Shown: positions 52,287-61,672, counted from the stretch's first letter. The stretch: DNA of 64,000 bases from an uncultured Lachnospiraceae bacterium (GCA_949740725.1 CATJIO010000126.1:18875-82874); one strand, 5' to 3'. The notes: a model not told the origin generated them from the sequence alone. Numbers and translations are program-made.

Positions 52287-53087
52287 TTAGTATAAATAGT
52301 AGGACAGGGTTTCGGTAATCCGAAATCCTGTTTTTTTGTATAGGGCCAGGGCTGGGGGATTATCCGAGGAGACCTGGAGAAAAAGGATTCCATCAGGAGG
52401 AAGCTGACGTAGAACTGCCTGCAAAAGAGCATATCCCCATCCTTTTTTGCGGAAGGCTGGGAAAACTTCCACATGATAAAGATAAAAACGGGAATGGTCA
52501 TAGGGGAGGAGACGGAGGGTCCCTATCTGGGCTCTTTCGGCGGAATATGCCTGGAAATCCCAGTATGCTATGGACTCCTCCTGGATCCATGCTTTCTCCA
52601 GGGAGAACTCCCTCTTTAGGGCAGCCATGCTACCATTCCACTGGTTTAGAGACAGCTCCATCCAGTATTCCGAGTACCAGTATTCCATCTCCAAGGCATT
52701 TCCAGCGGCCAGACCATTGCTGCTTTTCTGGTCAGAGAGAAAGGCCAGCTGGATTTCCTCTTTGCTGGATTCCTCCGCCTGCTGAGCCAGAGAACACAGT
52801 TCCCCTAAAAGGGTGGAAAAAAGGCCCTGGCGGCGGCGCGAGGGGTGGGTGAAACCATAGCATTCCCAGAGATTTGGGGATACTTTGCAGACGGCGATAA
52901 ATGCCAAGGGGACAGGAGCGGGGGATAGGAGAGAAGAGGCAGCTGATTCGTCAAACTGGATCAGAAAATCATCGGCATCTTCTGGAAGGGACAAGGTGAT
53001 GGGCTCAGCCCTCTGGCAGTCAGCCACAAGGAGGGAGAGGGACTTCTTTAACGTATGGGGTAGGCTTGAAGCGGGCATGTAAGTCAT
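52287..53087 (-). CDS. GNAT family acetyltransferase, two-domain
   Basis: The 266-aa protein has an N-terminal GNAT-like part (VKSPNLWECYGFTHPSRRRQG-type segment near 70-95) and a C-terminal canonical GNAT domain with HVEVFPAFRKKGWGYALLQAV (acetyl-CoA loop R/KxxGxG/A at about 210-225) and VSSDNPPALALYKKTGFRI. It probably acetylates an amine or a protein N-terminus. It is transcribed against its neighbours from a perfect promoter at 53139-53167 and ends two bases from the alarmone synthetase stop. Confidence 0.8.
   Translation of the reverse strand: MTYMPASSLPHTLKKSLSLLVADCQRAEPITLSLPEDADDFLIQFDESAASSLLSPAPVPLAFIAVCKVSPNLWECYGFTHPSRRRQGLFSTLLGELCSLAQQAEESSKEEIQLAFLSDQKSSNGLAAGNALEMEYWYSEYWMELSLNQWNGSMAALKREFSLEKAWIQEESIAYWDFQAYSAERAQIGTLRLLPYDHSRFYLYHVEVFPAFRKKGWGYALLQAVLRQLPPDGILFLQVSSDNPPALALYKKTGFRITETLSYYLY
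52303..52337 (+). terminator. Terminator of the alarmone synthetase, inside the GNAT gene
   Basis: GACAGGGTTTCGG (52303-52315) pairs with CCGAAATCCTGTT (52320-52332), allowing G-T pairs, followed by T's. The stem lies within the last codons of the convergent GNAT gene. Confidence 0.8.
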
Positions 53088-53138
53088 AGGTTCTCCTTTT
53101 GGAAAAATAAAACATTTCTTTATCCATAAACAGGGTAT

Positions 53139-53167
53139 ATTATAACCAGGGTGACGGTTTATGTCAA
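53139..53167 (-). promoter_or_regulatory. Consensus sigma-A promoter of the GNAT gene
   Basis: On the - strand TTGACA (53167-53162), 17 nt, TATAAT (53144-53139). Both boxes are perfect, so constitutive strong expression is expected. Confidence 0.85.
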
Positions 53168-53225
53168 TGCCATGATACCAGAGTCAAAAGGTTGAAGCAA
53201 TCTGGCATTAAGGGGGAAAACCACC

Positions 53226-53254
53226 TTGTAGGAATTCCCAGTTCGTGCTAGAAT
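53226..53254 (+). promoter_or_regulatory. Promoter of the LrgAB genes
   Basis: TTGTAG (53226-53231), 17 nt, TAGAAT (53249-53254). Moderate match. Confidence 0.5.
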
Positions 53255-53296
53255 AGCCATGTTGCGATGGAAAGTCAATAAGGAGAATAACAAAAC

Positions 53297-53650
53297 ATGA
53301 AAATCACAAAAGAGTTAACCATAATCCTGGGAGTTACCGTTATCGGCGAGGTGCTGAATCAGCTTCTTCCGCTTCCCATTCCTGCAGGTGTATACGGCCT
53401 GTTCCTGATGCTGGGCCTGCTTTGCTCCGGCATGCTGAAGACCGAGGACGTGGAAGGGGCAGGGAAATTTTTCTTGGATAACATGACCCCGATGTTTATC
53501 CCCGTCAGTGTGGGGATCATCCGCTATCTGGATCAGATTAAGGCAGTGGGCATCCCCTATCTGCTGATCAACGTGATTTCCACGATTATCGTATTTATGG
53601 TAACGGGTAAGGCAGCCCAGTGGATGATGGGAAGGAGGGCAGAGAGATGA
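53297..53650 (+). CDS. lrgA: CidA/LrgA family membrane protein
   Basis: The 117-aa protein has about four hydrophobic segments and the LrgA/CidA marks LPLPIPAGVYGLFLMLGLLC and FFLDNMTPMFIPVSVGI. The family forms holin-like membrane complexes that affect murein hydrolase release, and in some species they transport pyruvate or related acids. The LrgB gene starts inside its stop (ATGA, 53647-53650). AAGGAG lies 11 nt before the ATG. Confidence 0.88.
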   Translation: MKITKELTIILGVTVIGEVLNQLLPLPIPAGVYGLFLMLGLLCSGMLKTEDVEGAGKFFLDNMTPMFIPVSVGIIRYLDQIKAVGIPYLLINVISTIIVFMVTGKAAQWMMGRRAER

Positions 53651-54339
53651 AGGAGATATTGACCAATAGTGTTTACTTTGGGTTCTTTTTGACCATAGGA
53701 GCGTATCTGACGGGGCTTTGGGTAAAGCAGAAGCTAAAACTGGCGATTTTTAATCCGTTGCTTATAGCTGTTCTCCTGGTGATGGCCTGTCTAATGGTGA
53801 CTGGGGTAGATTATGAGGTGTATGAGAAGGGAGGGAACTTTGTCAGCGGACTTTTGACTCCGGCAACAGTGTGCCTTGCGATTCCCCTGTATAAGCAGCT
53901 ACGGATGTTGAAGAAACATTTGGCGGCAGTGGTGGTGGGGATTGCCTCCGGGGTAATAACCAGCGCAGTTTGCGTCTTTCTTCTCTGCAAGGTATTCCAG
54001 CTGAGCCATGAGCACTATGTAACCATACTGCCAAAATCCATTACCACCGCCATCGGCATGGGGGTAAGCCAGGAAGCTGGGGGGATCGTTACCTTAACCG
54101 TGCTTTCGATCCTGGTGACCGGGATCACCGGAAATATGTGTGCCCAGCTGCTGTGTAGATTGGCCAGGATCACTCATCCTGTGGCCAGAGGGCTGGCCAT
54201 CGGCACCAGCGCCCATGCCCTGGGAACAGCGAAGGCCCTGGAGATGGGGGAGATTGAGGGAGCCATGAGCAGCCTGTCCATCGCCGTGGCAGGGTTGATG
54301 ACTGTGGTGGTGGTTCCGCTGGTATCCGGGTGGATCTAA
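53647..54339 (+). CDS. lrgB: LrgB family protein
   Basis: The 230-aa protein has about six to seven hydrophobic segments and the LrgB pattern: PKSITTAIGMGVSQEAGGI and GTSAHALGTAKALEMGEIEGAMSSL. It pairs with LrgA in the membrane. The start ATG 53647 overlaps the lrgA stop by four bases, with GGAGGG upstream in lrgA. The following 195 nt hold no gene that I can support. Confidence 0.88.
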   Translation: MKEILTNSVYFGFFLTIGAYLTGLWVKQKLKLAIFNPLLIAVLLVMACLMVTGVDYEVYEKGGNFVSGLLTPATVCLAIPLYKQLRMLKKHLAAVVVGIASGVITSAVCVFLLCKVFQLSHEHYVTILPKSITTAIGMGVSQEAGGIVTLTVLSILVTGITGNMCAQLLCRLARITHPVARGLAIGTSAHALGTAKALEMGEIEGAMSSLSIAVAGLMTVVVVPLVSGWI

Positions 54340-54534
54340 TGGAGCGGAAAGGTGTCGTCGGCCGGAGCGGCCTGGTGAAGAGACTGAAGACGCTCATTAG
54401 GGCAGATGTGGAACAAAAGGAAGCGTGGAATTCTGCCATGTGGAACAGAAGAGAAGAAATTGGGAAAAATATGGAACAGAAAAAACAAGAATCTATTTAT
54501 TAAGGAAAGAAAAGCATTGGACAAGGAGGAATAG

Positions 54535-56331
54535 ATGATGGGAAAGGCAGTGAAAAAACGCGGGGAAATACCTGAGGAAGCGACGTGGAAACTGGAGGAC
54601 ATGGTGGAAAGCGACGATGCCTGGGAGGATTTGTTTTCCCGGGCTAAGGAGGCGCTTAAGGGGTATGCGGAGTTCCAGAATCATCTGGAGGAGTCAGCGG
54701 ATCAGGTGTACGCTTGTCTGAAATTTGATGACGATTGTTCCAGAATGGTGGAAACTCTTTATGTGTATGCCAGAATGCGTTCGGATCAGGATACCAGAGA
54801 TCAGAAATACCAAGAGATGTTCGGCCGGGCACAGTCCCTGTCCTATCAGGCCTCGGAGCTGTCCTCCTACATTGTCCCGGAGCTTTTGGCTATTCCAGAG
54901 GAGCGGCTTTTGCACTTTATGGAGGCGGGAAATGGTATAGCCCACTATAAACGGGCTATGGAGCAGATCGTAAAGAAAAAGCCTCACACCTTAAGCGGGC
55001 CTATGGAGGAGCTTCTAGCCCAGTCCTATGAGGCCACCCAGGGAGCCTCCCAGATTTTTAATCTGTTTAATCATGCGGATGTGATCTTCCCTTCTATTCA
55101 GGATGAACAGGGGGAGATGGTTACCATCACTCATGGAAATTATATTGCGCTGATGGAGAGCCGTGAACGGCGTGTGCGAAAGGAGGCCTTCCAGGGGCTT
55201 TACAGTGTATACCGGCAGTTTCAAAATACCTTGGCAGCTACTTATGGAGCCCATGTGAAGCAGGCGGTGTATTACGCAAAGGTGAAACGCTATCCATCCA
55301 GCCGGGCTTATTCCCTGGGAGAAAATGAGGTGCCTGAGAAGGTGTACGAGAATCTTCTGGAGACAGTGCGAAGAAGGCTTCCTCTGCTGCACCGGTATGT
55401 GGCTATCCGGAAAAAGGCCCTTGGTCTGTCGGAAATGCATATGTATGATCTGTATGTGCCTATGGTGGAGGGCGTGGACAGAAATTATTCCTTTGAGGAG
55501 GCAAAGGAGATAGTAAAAAAGGGGCTGGCGCCTCTGGGAGAGGAATACTGCTCCATCCTTCAAGAAGGATTTGATCATCGGTGGATCGATGTCTACGAGA
55601 ATGAAGGAAAGCGGAGCGGGGCGTATTCCTGGGGAGTTTACCAGACCCACCCCTATGTACTGTTAAATTACAACTCAAAATTAAACTATGTATTTACCTT
55701 AGCTCATGAGATGGGACATGCGATTCATTCCTATTACTCGGATAAATATCAGCCTTACACCTATGCAGGCTATAAGATCTTTGTGGCAGAGGTGGCGTCC
55801 ACCTGCAATGAGGCCCTGCTGATCCACTATTTGATGGATCAGGCGAAGGATTCCAGGGAGAAGAAATATCTGATTAATTATTTCCTGGAAAGCTTCCGGG
55901 GAACACTGTTCCGCCAGACGATGTTTGCAGAATTTGAGGCCATGGTTCACAAGAGGGCAGAGGCCGGGGAAGCGCTGACGGCCAAGGTTCTCTGTCAGAT
56001 GTACCGGCAGCTGAATGTGGATTACTTTGGGCCAGAGATGGTAGTGGATGAGGAGATTGATTATGAGTGGGAAAGGATTCCCCATTTTTACACGCCTTTT
56101 TATGTATATCAATATGCTACTGGATTTTCTGCCGCAGTAGCCATCTCTACACGGATTTTAAAAGGGGAAAAGGGCGCTCTGGAGGGTTATCAGAAGTTTT
56201 TAAAGGGGGGATGTTCCATGCCGCCCATTGAGCTGTTAACGTTGGCTGGGGTGGATATGTCGTCTGAAAAGCCCATAGAATCGGCATTGTCGGTATTTGA
56301 AGAACTTTTAGATCTATTTGAAAATAGTTGA
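54535..56331 (+). CDS. pepF: Oligoendopeptidase F (M3 family)
   Basis: The 598-aa protein is a PepF-type M3B zinc peptidase. The zinc motif HEMGH at about residues 391-395 (TLAHEMGHAIHSYYS) is followed by the ligand Glu in FVAEVASTCNEALL. Family members cut oligopeptides of about 7-17 residues in the cytoplasm. AAGGAGGA lies 5 nt before the ATG pair; ATG 54538 is an equal alternative. The -35 box of the next promoter overlaps its stop codon. Confidence 0.92.
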   Translation: MMGKAVKKRGEIPEEATWKLEDMVESDDAWEDLFSRAKEALKGYAEFQNHLEESADQVYACLKFDDDCSRMVETLYVYARMRSDQDTRDQKYQEMFGRAQSLSYQASELSSYIVPELLAIPEERLLHFMEAGNGIAHYKRAMEQIVKKKPHTLSGPMEELLAQSYEATQGASQIFNLFNHADVIFPSIQDEQGEMVTITHGNYIALMESRERRVRKEAFQGLYSVYRQFQNTLAATYGAHVKQAVYYAKVKRYPSSRAYSLGENEVPEKVYENLLETVRRRLPLLHRYVAIRKKALGLSEMHMYDLYVPMVEGVDRNYSFEEAKEIVKKGLAPLGEEYCSILQEGFDHRWIDVYENEGKRSGAYSWGVYQTHPYVLLNYNSKLNYVFTLAHEMGHAIHSYYSDKYQPYTYAGYKIFVAEVASTCNEALLIHYLMDQAKDSREKKYLINYFLESFRGTLFRQTMFAEFEAMVHKRAEAGEALTAKVLCQMYRQLNVDYFGPEMVVDEEIDYEWERIPHFYTPFYVYQYATGFSAAVAISTRILKGEKGALEGYQKFLKGGCSMPPIELLTLAGVDMSSEKPIESALSVFEELLDLFENS

Positions 56332-56356
56332 CAAATGGAAAATCAAAGACTATAAT
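56328..56356 (+). promoter_or_regulatory. Perfect consensus promoter overlapping the pepF stop
   Basis: TTGACA (56328-56333), 17 nt, TATAAT (56351-56356). Its -35 box contains the pepF stop codon. It drives the DUF6465-like gene strongly. Confidence 0.9.
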
Positions 56357-56438
56357 GCCAAAAGGTACCTTGAAGAGAAAAGGTTAATTTTTATTAACGC
56401 TGCCGGAAAGGCAGCACTTATTTAGGAGGATATGTATT

Positions 56439-56810
56439 ATGGCAAGAACAAGCAGCAAGGCGGCTGTTGAGGAGACAAAGGCAGTAACGCCGGCAAGGGA
56501 AGGAAAGGCAGCAGAGCCGAAGAAGACAGTAAAGAAGACAGTTGCTAAGGCAGCTGTTGAGAAGGAAGTTCCTGCGGAGGAGGCTCCCAAGAAGGCGGAG
56601 GCTAAGGAGTTATCCACATCGGTGATTTTTGAGTATGGCGAGAAAAAGATTGTGGCAAAGGAACTGCTGGCAAAGGCGACGGAAGCATTTAAAGCTGCAC
56701 ATGCAGATGTGACGGTTCAGGAGATGCAGCTGTATGTGAATGCAGATGAAGGCTGTGCCTACATCGTAGTCAACGGCGTGGAATATCCGGAAGACAAAAT
56801 TACTTTTTAA
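56439..56810 (+). CDS. DUF6465-like protein with Lys/Ala-rich tail
   Basis: The 123-aa protein has a Lys/Ala/Glu/Pro-rich, probably disordered N-terminal half (residues 1-55, with repeated KKT-VKK and AKAAVEKE phrases, like histone H1 tails) and a small folded C-terminal domain (about 58-123, ELSTSVIFEYGEKKIVAKELL, LYVNADEGCAYIVVNGVEY). I recall DUF6465 for this type, common in Clostridia. Such tails bind nucleic acids. Strong ribosome-binding site TAGGAGGA and a perfect promoter suggest high abundance. A terminator follows. Confidence 0.75.
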   Translation: MARTSSKAAVEETKAVTPAREGKAAEPKKTVKKTVAKAAVEKEVPAEEAPKKAEAKELSTSVIFEYGEKKIVAKELLAKATEAFKAAHADVTVQEMQLYVNADEGCAYIVVNGVEYPEDKITF

Positions 56811-56821
56811 GATAAGGCGGC

Positions 56822-56861
56822 AAAAAGCCGGGTTTCCCTTTGTGAAGCCTGGCTTTTCTTT
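56822..56861 (+). terminator. Terminator after the DUF6465-like gene
   Basis: AAAAGCCGGG (56823-56832) pairs with CCTGGCTTTT (56848-56857) with one G-T pair, followed by CTTTG. Good stem and a short T-run. Confidence 0.7.
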
Positions 56862-56929
56862 GTTGCGCTTACGGCTTGTCATTTATGGCGGCAAGGATGA
56901 ACATAAACGTTGATTATGGGAGAGGAACG

Positions 56930-58402
56930 ATGGCACAGAATCTGCCAGGAGAATTTTTACAGCGGATGGAGAAAATGTTGGGAAGGGAGTACCCGGCATT
57001 TCTTTCCAGCTATCAGGATCATTGGGCTCAGGGTCTGCGGCTGAACCGGTTAAAAGGAAGGGTGGAGGCTGAGAAGGCCTGTGAGAAGGAATTTTGCCTC
57101 ACCCCGGTCCCCTGGTCTGGGGACGGGTTCTATTATAAAGAGGGAGAACGGCCGGGAAAGCATCCCTTTCACGAGGCCGGGCTTTACTATATCCAAGAGC
57201 CCAGCGCCATGGCTGCGGTGGAGCTTCTTGGGCCAGAGCCAGGGGATCATGTGTTGGATCTGTGCGCTGCCCCAGGGGGGAAGAGCACACAGATTGCCTC
57301 TCTCTTAGAGGGGCGGGGTTTCTTGCTCAGCAATGAGATCCACAATGCCAGGGCAAAGATTTTGTCCCAGAATGTAGAGCGGATGGGAATTCCCAATGCT
57401 GCTGTCATTAGTCATGACAGTAAAGCGCTTGGGGGCTGGTTCCCAGAATATTTTGATAAAATTCTGGTGGACGCTCCCTGTTCCGGGGAGGGAATGTTCC
57501 GGAAAGATGAGGAGGCCAGGGGGGAGTGGAGCCCCGCTGGGGTGAAGGCCTGCGCCCTCCGGCAGCAGGAGATCCTGCATCATGCCGCCGGGATGCTAAA
57601 ACCAGGTGGTGTGCTTTTGTACTCCACCTGCACCTTTTCTCCGGAGGAGGATGAGGGAAGCGTAGAGGCATTTTTAACTAGGCATCCGGAGTTTTCCACA
57701 GAGGCTTCCCACGTTTATGAAGGCTTTTCAATGGGAAATCCACAGTGGATTCCTGGCGGAAGAGAAGCGCTGGAGCAGACCTGGCGGATTTGGCCCCACC
57801 AGGTCCGGGGCGAGGGCCACTATCTGGCCCGGCTGAGGAAAGAGGGGGAAACAGAGAGCACGGCTTTTGGAAGAAGGAAGAATGGGATATCTAAGAGGGA
57901 TTTCCTTAGAGGTGAAGGAGAATGGTCCGGGGCAAGAAATCAGATCAAGGATAAGGCCAGGAGGGAATGCTTTCAGCGGTTCTGTCAGGAGGTCTTTGCC
58001 GCGCCTCCAGGCCGGAGGACGCCGGAATTGGCGTGGGAGCAGATGCCGGGATATTACCGGATGTTTGGGGAAAACCTTTATTATGTCCATGAAGCCATGC
58101 CAGAGGAGAAGGGGATGCGGATTCTCCGGCCGGGACTACATCTGGGCGTATTCAAGCCTAACCGGTTTGAGCCGTCCCATGCCCTGGCCCTGTATGTAAA
58201 CCCTTCCCAGGTAAGGAAAAGCTGCTCCCTTCCAGTTTGCGGACCGGAGGTAGAACGCTATCTGAAGGGGGAGACGCTGATTGCTGGAAAAGAGGAAGGG
58301 GGCTGGACGCTGGTGGATGTGGAGGGATTTTCTTTAGGATGGGCCAAGCAGACCGGAAATGTGCTGAAGAATCATTACCCCAAGGGGCTTCGCTGGCACT
58401 GA
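56930..58402 (+). CDS. RsmF-like rRNA (cytosine-C5) methyltransferase
   Basis: The 490-aa protein is a NOL1/NOP2/Sun family enzyme. The SAM site is LDLCAAPGGKSTQIA, and the two catalytic cysteines lie in DAPCSGEGMFRK and YSTCTFSPEEDEG. The C-terminal 150 residues hold an RsmF-type second domain with HLGVFKPNRFEPSHALAL. It transfers a methyl group to a cytosine of ribosomal RNA, in E. coli RsmF at 16S C1407. I chose ATG 56930 with GAGAGGAA just upstream; a TTG or other start at 56876 is unlikely. Confidence 0.88.
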   Translation: MAQNLPGEFLQRMEKMLGREYPAFLSSYQDHWAQGLRLNRLKGRVEAEKACEKEFCLTPVPWSGDGFYYKEGERPGKHPFHEAGLYYIQEPSAMAAVELLGPEPGDHVLDLCAAPGGKSTQIASLLEGRGFLLSNEIHNARAKILSQNVERMGIPNAAVISHDSKALGGWFPEYFDKILVDAPCSGEGMFRKDEEARGEWSPAGVKACALRQQEILHHAAGMLKPGGVLLYSTCTFSPEEDEGSVEAFLTRHPEFSTEASHVYEGFSMGNPQWIPGGREALEQTWRIWPHQVRGEGHYLARLRKEGETESTAFGRRKNGISKRDFLRGEGEWSGARNQIKDKARRECFQRFCQEVFAAPPGRRTPELAWEQMPGYYRMFGENLYYVHEAMPEEKGMRILRPGLHLGVFKPNRFEPSHALALYVNPSQVRKSCSLPVCGPEVERYLKGETLIAGKEEGGWTLVDVEGFSLGWAKQTGNVLKNHYPKGLRWH

Positions 58403-58425
58403 TCTGGCTGATGCTTTGCCTTTTG

Positions 58426-59658
58426 CTATAAATGCTTTTTCTTGCTGACTGCATGATCCACCAGGGAGTCTTTTTGTAAAAAACTGGCCCGCTTGATGCT
58501 GTCTGTCCCAAACCGCTGGCGGATAGCGTCTACGGTTTTTTCCATATGTTTCATTTTTTCCAGCCGGGGATCTTCAAACAGATTGAATTGATAGTAATCC
58601 TCCTCCTGGATCTTTCCGGCGCGGACGCCCATCAGGCGTACTGGCGTCATATCCCAGAATTCCTTTAACAGACGTACCGCAGCATCGTAAATTATCCCGG
58701 TGGAATCTGTGGCCTCTTTAAGATTCATCTGGTGTGATTGCTGGCGGAAATCCCAGTACTTTAGCTCTACACACACATTGTTACAGCGGACATTATGGGC
58801 TCGCAGCCGGGCTCCGACGGTCTCGCACAGGGATAACAGCACCTGGTTTGCATCCTCATACTGATCCACATCCCGCCCCAGGGTGATGCTGTTTCCATAC
58901 CCCTTGTTTAAGGGCTCTCTGGGGGCGACGGGAGAATCATCGATGCCATTTGCATATTGGCGGATTAAGGTGGAATACTTATCACCAAGATGTGCCTTTA
59001 ACACCTTTGGATCACTGGCAGCCAGCTGGCCGATGGTGTGTATTCCGATGGATTCCAGCTTTTGCTGGGCGGACTGCCCAACAAAGAACAGCTCGCGAAT
59101 GGGAAGGGGCCACAATTTATCCGGGATTTCCTGCTCATACAGGGTGTGGCATTTATCCGGCTTTTCAAAATCAGAGGCCATCTTTGCCAGAAGCTTGTTG
59201 GGGGCGATGCCTATATTGACGGTAAACTTCAGTTCCTCCTTGATTCGCTCCCGGATCTGGTTTGCCGTCTGGAGAGGGTCGCCGAAGAGATGGATGGTGG
59301 AGGTCATGTCCAGAAAGGTTTCGTCGATGCTGAATTTTTCGCTGTCTGGTGTGTAGTCGGACAGAAGGGCCATCATAGCCTGAGAGCACTGAATGTAATA
59401 ATCAAAGCGGGAGGGAACCACTACCAGTTGAGGGCATTTTTTCCGGGCGGCGGCCAGAGGCTCTCCAGTAATGACACCGTATTTTTTAGCCAGGGTAGAT
59501 TTTGCCAGCACAATGCCGTGGCGGTTTTTGGCGTCGCCTCCCACAGCGGAAGTGATGGCGCGCAAATCTAAGGCCTTGGGATCTCTGGAAAGGCGGTATA
59601 CCGATTCCCAGCTTAAAAAGGCGGAGTTAACATCGATGTGGAAGATCAGGCGTGACAT
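58426..59658 (-). CDS. dinB: DNA polymerase IV (Y family)
   Basis: The 410-aa protein is a DinB-type translesion polymerase. FHIDVNSAFLSWESVYRL near the start holds the first catalytic Asp and the steric-gate Phe; KFSIDETFLDMT holds the next Asp and Glu. The little-finger domain follows, and QFNLFED near residue 375 is a candidate sliding-clamp-binding motif. It copies past damaged bases. It is convergent with the RsmF-like gene, 23 nt apart. AAAGGAGGC precedes the ATG. The region 59659-59815 upstream holds candidate -10 TATACT on the - strand. Confidence 0.92.
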   Translation of the reverse strand: MSRLIFHIDVNSAFLSWESVYRLSRDPKALDLRAITSAVGGDAKNRHGIVLAKSTLAKKYGVITGEPLAAARKKCPQLVVVPSRFDYYIQCSQAMMALLSDYTPDSEKFSIDETFLDMTSTIHLFGDPLQTANQIRERIKEELKFTVNIGIAPNKLLAKMASDFEKPDKCHTLYEQEIPDKLWPLPIRELFFVGQSAQQKLESIGIHTIGQLAASDPKVLKAHLGDKYSTLIRQYANGIDDSPVAPREPLNKGYGNSITLGRDVDQYEDANQVLLSLCETVGARLRAHNVRCNNVCVELKYWDFRQQSHQMNLKEATDSTGIIYDAAVRLLKEFWDMTPVRLMGVRAGKIQEEDYYQFNLFEDPRLEKMKHMEKTVDAIRQRFGTDSIKRASFLQKDSLVDHAVSKKKHL

Positions 59659-59815
59659 GTAAGCCTCCTTTATGATGGTAGGTGGATATATTTTCTAAAA
59701 AGTATAACATAAAGCTGCAGGCCGCGTCCAGTATCCTGCTGATGTGAGCAGCGACAAAAATATTGATGGGAGAGGGCTGGAATATCAGTTGGCGAAAAAA
59801 GGAAATTATGATAAA

Positions 59816-61189
59816 ATGGTAATGAAAAGATGGATGAAAATCAAATGGGGTGCAGCTTTGCTTGCCATATTTATGTTTATTGGATGCCAGCGGTATGAGC
59901 CGCCCGGACCGGAGCCGGAGGGCCAGTCCAGATGGGGAGAGGGGGAAAATTTTTCCCGCTTAGAAGAAGAGAGCCTGGCCAGCCCGGGACAGGGGATCCA
60001 GGCCTTTGTGGAGCCAGAGGAGGATGACCGGGACGAGCCAGAAGGTTCGGCGGCAGAGGACAGGGGTAGGCCGGAGGAAAGGCCAGATCCAGTGAAGGTA
60101 AAGGGAATTTATGTTTCAGCCTATGTGGCAGGGACAAAATCTCTTATGGAGGAGATTATCCGAAAGGTGGATGAGACGGAGCTAAATGCGGTGGTTATCG
60201 ACGTGAAGGATGATAATGGGAAGATTACCTTTGAGATGGATTCGCCGCTGGCCCAGGAGATAGAGGCCTGTGAAAAATATATTCCAGATATAAAGGGGCT
60301 TTTGAAGACCCTGGGGGAACACGGGATCTATCGGATTGCCAGGATTCCAGCCTTTCGGGACGCTCATCTGGGCCAAGTGAAGCCGGAGTGGTGTTGCAGG
60401 CTGGGAGACGGAAGTGTATTTCTGGATCGGAGCGGACAGGCTTGGGCAAATCCCTATAAGAGAGAAGTGTGGGATTATCTGGCGGAGATAGCTGAAAAGG
60501 CCGGAGAAGCTGGCTTTGATGAGATCCAATTTGACTATATCCGGTTTTGTACGGAAAGCGGGATGGATAAGGTGGTCTTTGATGATGAGGATACCGGTGG
60601 GATGTCGCGGCAGGAGATTATTTTGGAGTTTGTGGAAGAGATGAAGGAGCGTTTGGGGGAGAAGGGGCTGTTTGTCTCTGCGGATGTATTTGGAGTGGTG
60701 ATCAGCGGAGGGAGTGACGCCCAGTTGGTAGGCCAGACGTATGAGTCTATGGCAGAGACGCTGGATTCCATCTGCCCCATGATCTATCCATCCCATTATG
60801 GAGATGGATATTTCGGCATTCCCCATCCCGATACCCAGCCCTATGACACAGTTTTCGGGGCGCTGTCAGAGTCTGTGGAGAAGCTCTCGGTCATTCCGGA
60901 AGACAGAGTTACCGTGAGACCTTGGCTTCAGGATTTTACCGCCAGCTATCTGCCCCATCATATCGTTTACGGCCCGGATCAGGTCCGGGAACAGATTCAG
61001 GCGGTCTATGACGCAGGATATGAGGAATGGATTTTGTGGAATGCTTCTTCCCGCTACCATTATGACGGGCTGATGGGGGAGAAGGGGAGGGCATGTAGCT
61101 GTCTGCCCAGGTTTCCGGGACGAAGAAAGCACAGGAGGATAATTTATGGAGAGAATACCGAAGCCGGGGGAATTTTACCGGCATCTTAA
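59816..61189 (+). CDS. DUF4015-type putative glycoside hydrolase lipoprotein
   Basis: The 457-aa protein has a lipobox (FMFIGC) and an acidic, Pro-rich spacer to about residue 95. The rest is a TIM-barrel-like domain of DUF4015 type: VKGIYVSAYVAGTKSLMEEI, LNAVVIDVKDDNGKITF, FDEIQFDYIRFC, FVSADVFGVVI, SICPMIYPSHY and EWILWNASSRYHYDGL. Conserved Asp and Glu of the barrel suggest a glycosidase. It is extracellular and membrane-tethered. Start ATG 59816; ATG 59822 is an alternative. The C-terminal 35 residues after YHYDGL are Arg-rich and overlap the next gene by 44 nt. Confidence 0.8.
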   Translation: MVMKRWMKIKWGAALLAIFMFIGCQRYEPPGPEPEGQSRWGEGENFSRLEEESLASPGQGIQAFVEPEEDDRDEPEGSAAEDRGRPEERPDPVKVKGIYVSAYVAGTKSLMEEIIRKVDETELNAVVIDVKDDNGKITFEMDSPLAQEIEACEKYIPDIKGLLKTLGEHGIYRIARIPAFRDAHLGQVKPEWCCRLGDGSVFLDRSGQAWANPYKREVWDYLAEIAEKAGEAGFDEIQFDYIRFCTESGMDKVVFDDEDTGGMSRQEIILEFVEEMKERLGEKGLFVSADVFGVVISGGSDAQLVGQTYESMAETLDSICPMIYPSHYGDGYFGIPHPDTQPYDTVFGALSESVEKLSVIPEDRVTVRPWLQDFTASYLPHHIVYGPDQVREQIQAVYDAGYEEWILWNASSRYHYDGLMGEKGRACSCLPRFPGRRKHRRIIYGENTEAGGILPAS

Positions 61190-61661
61190 CAATACATTAT
61201 ATCAAATCATAACCATTGCCAGGAATACGGAGACTGGGGAGCAGCTGGTAATTTACCAGGAACTGTCCGGGAATTTTTCCATCTACGCAGGGCCATTGTC
61301 CAGGTTCCTTGGAGAGGTGATTCCGGTGAAGCGCCCGGAAGCTGGGGAGCCTTATCGGCCTGAGTGGACAGAGGATATGGTTGAAAGAACTGGAGAGCAG
61401 AGCTCATGGAGGAGTGGGCTGGCAGATGAGGATGAGGTGAATCCCTGGCTGGAGCGATTCCTGGATGCGGAGGGCTATGACCAGCGTCTTTCGGTGCTGC
61501 GGATGATGCTGGGAAAGGTGGGACAGAAGGAGGTGGACAGCATATATCTGGCCCTGGATATAGCCATGCCGTCCAAGGCAGGAGATGTGGACAGCCAGCT
61601 TAGGGGGATTATAAAGCATTTGGAAACAAAGAAGCGGTATGACGGCAGCAGGCTTCGATGA
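61146..61661 (+). CDS. DUF1653 domain protein
   Basis: The 171-aa protein starts with the DUF1653 domain (residues about 5-60): [34 protein letters not shown] and [13 protein letters not shown], a small beta domain. The remaining residues are helical ([40 protein letters not shown]). No function is known to me. Its start lies 44 nt inside the lipoprotein gene behind GGAGGATAA. Its stop overlaps an in-frame ATG of uvrC (ATGA). Confidence 0.8.
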   Translation: MERIPKPGEFYRHLNNTLYQIITIARNTETGEQLVIYQELSGNFSIYAGPLSRFLGEVIPVKRPEAGEPYRPEWTEDMVERTGEQSSWRSGLADEDEVNPWLERFLDAEGYDQRLSVLRMMLGKVGQKEVDSIYLALDIAMPSKAGDVDSQLRGIIKHLETKKRYDGSRLR

Positions 61662-61672
61662 GGAGAATACCC

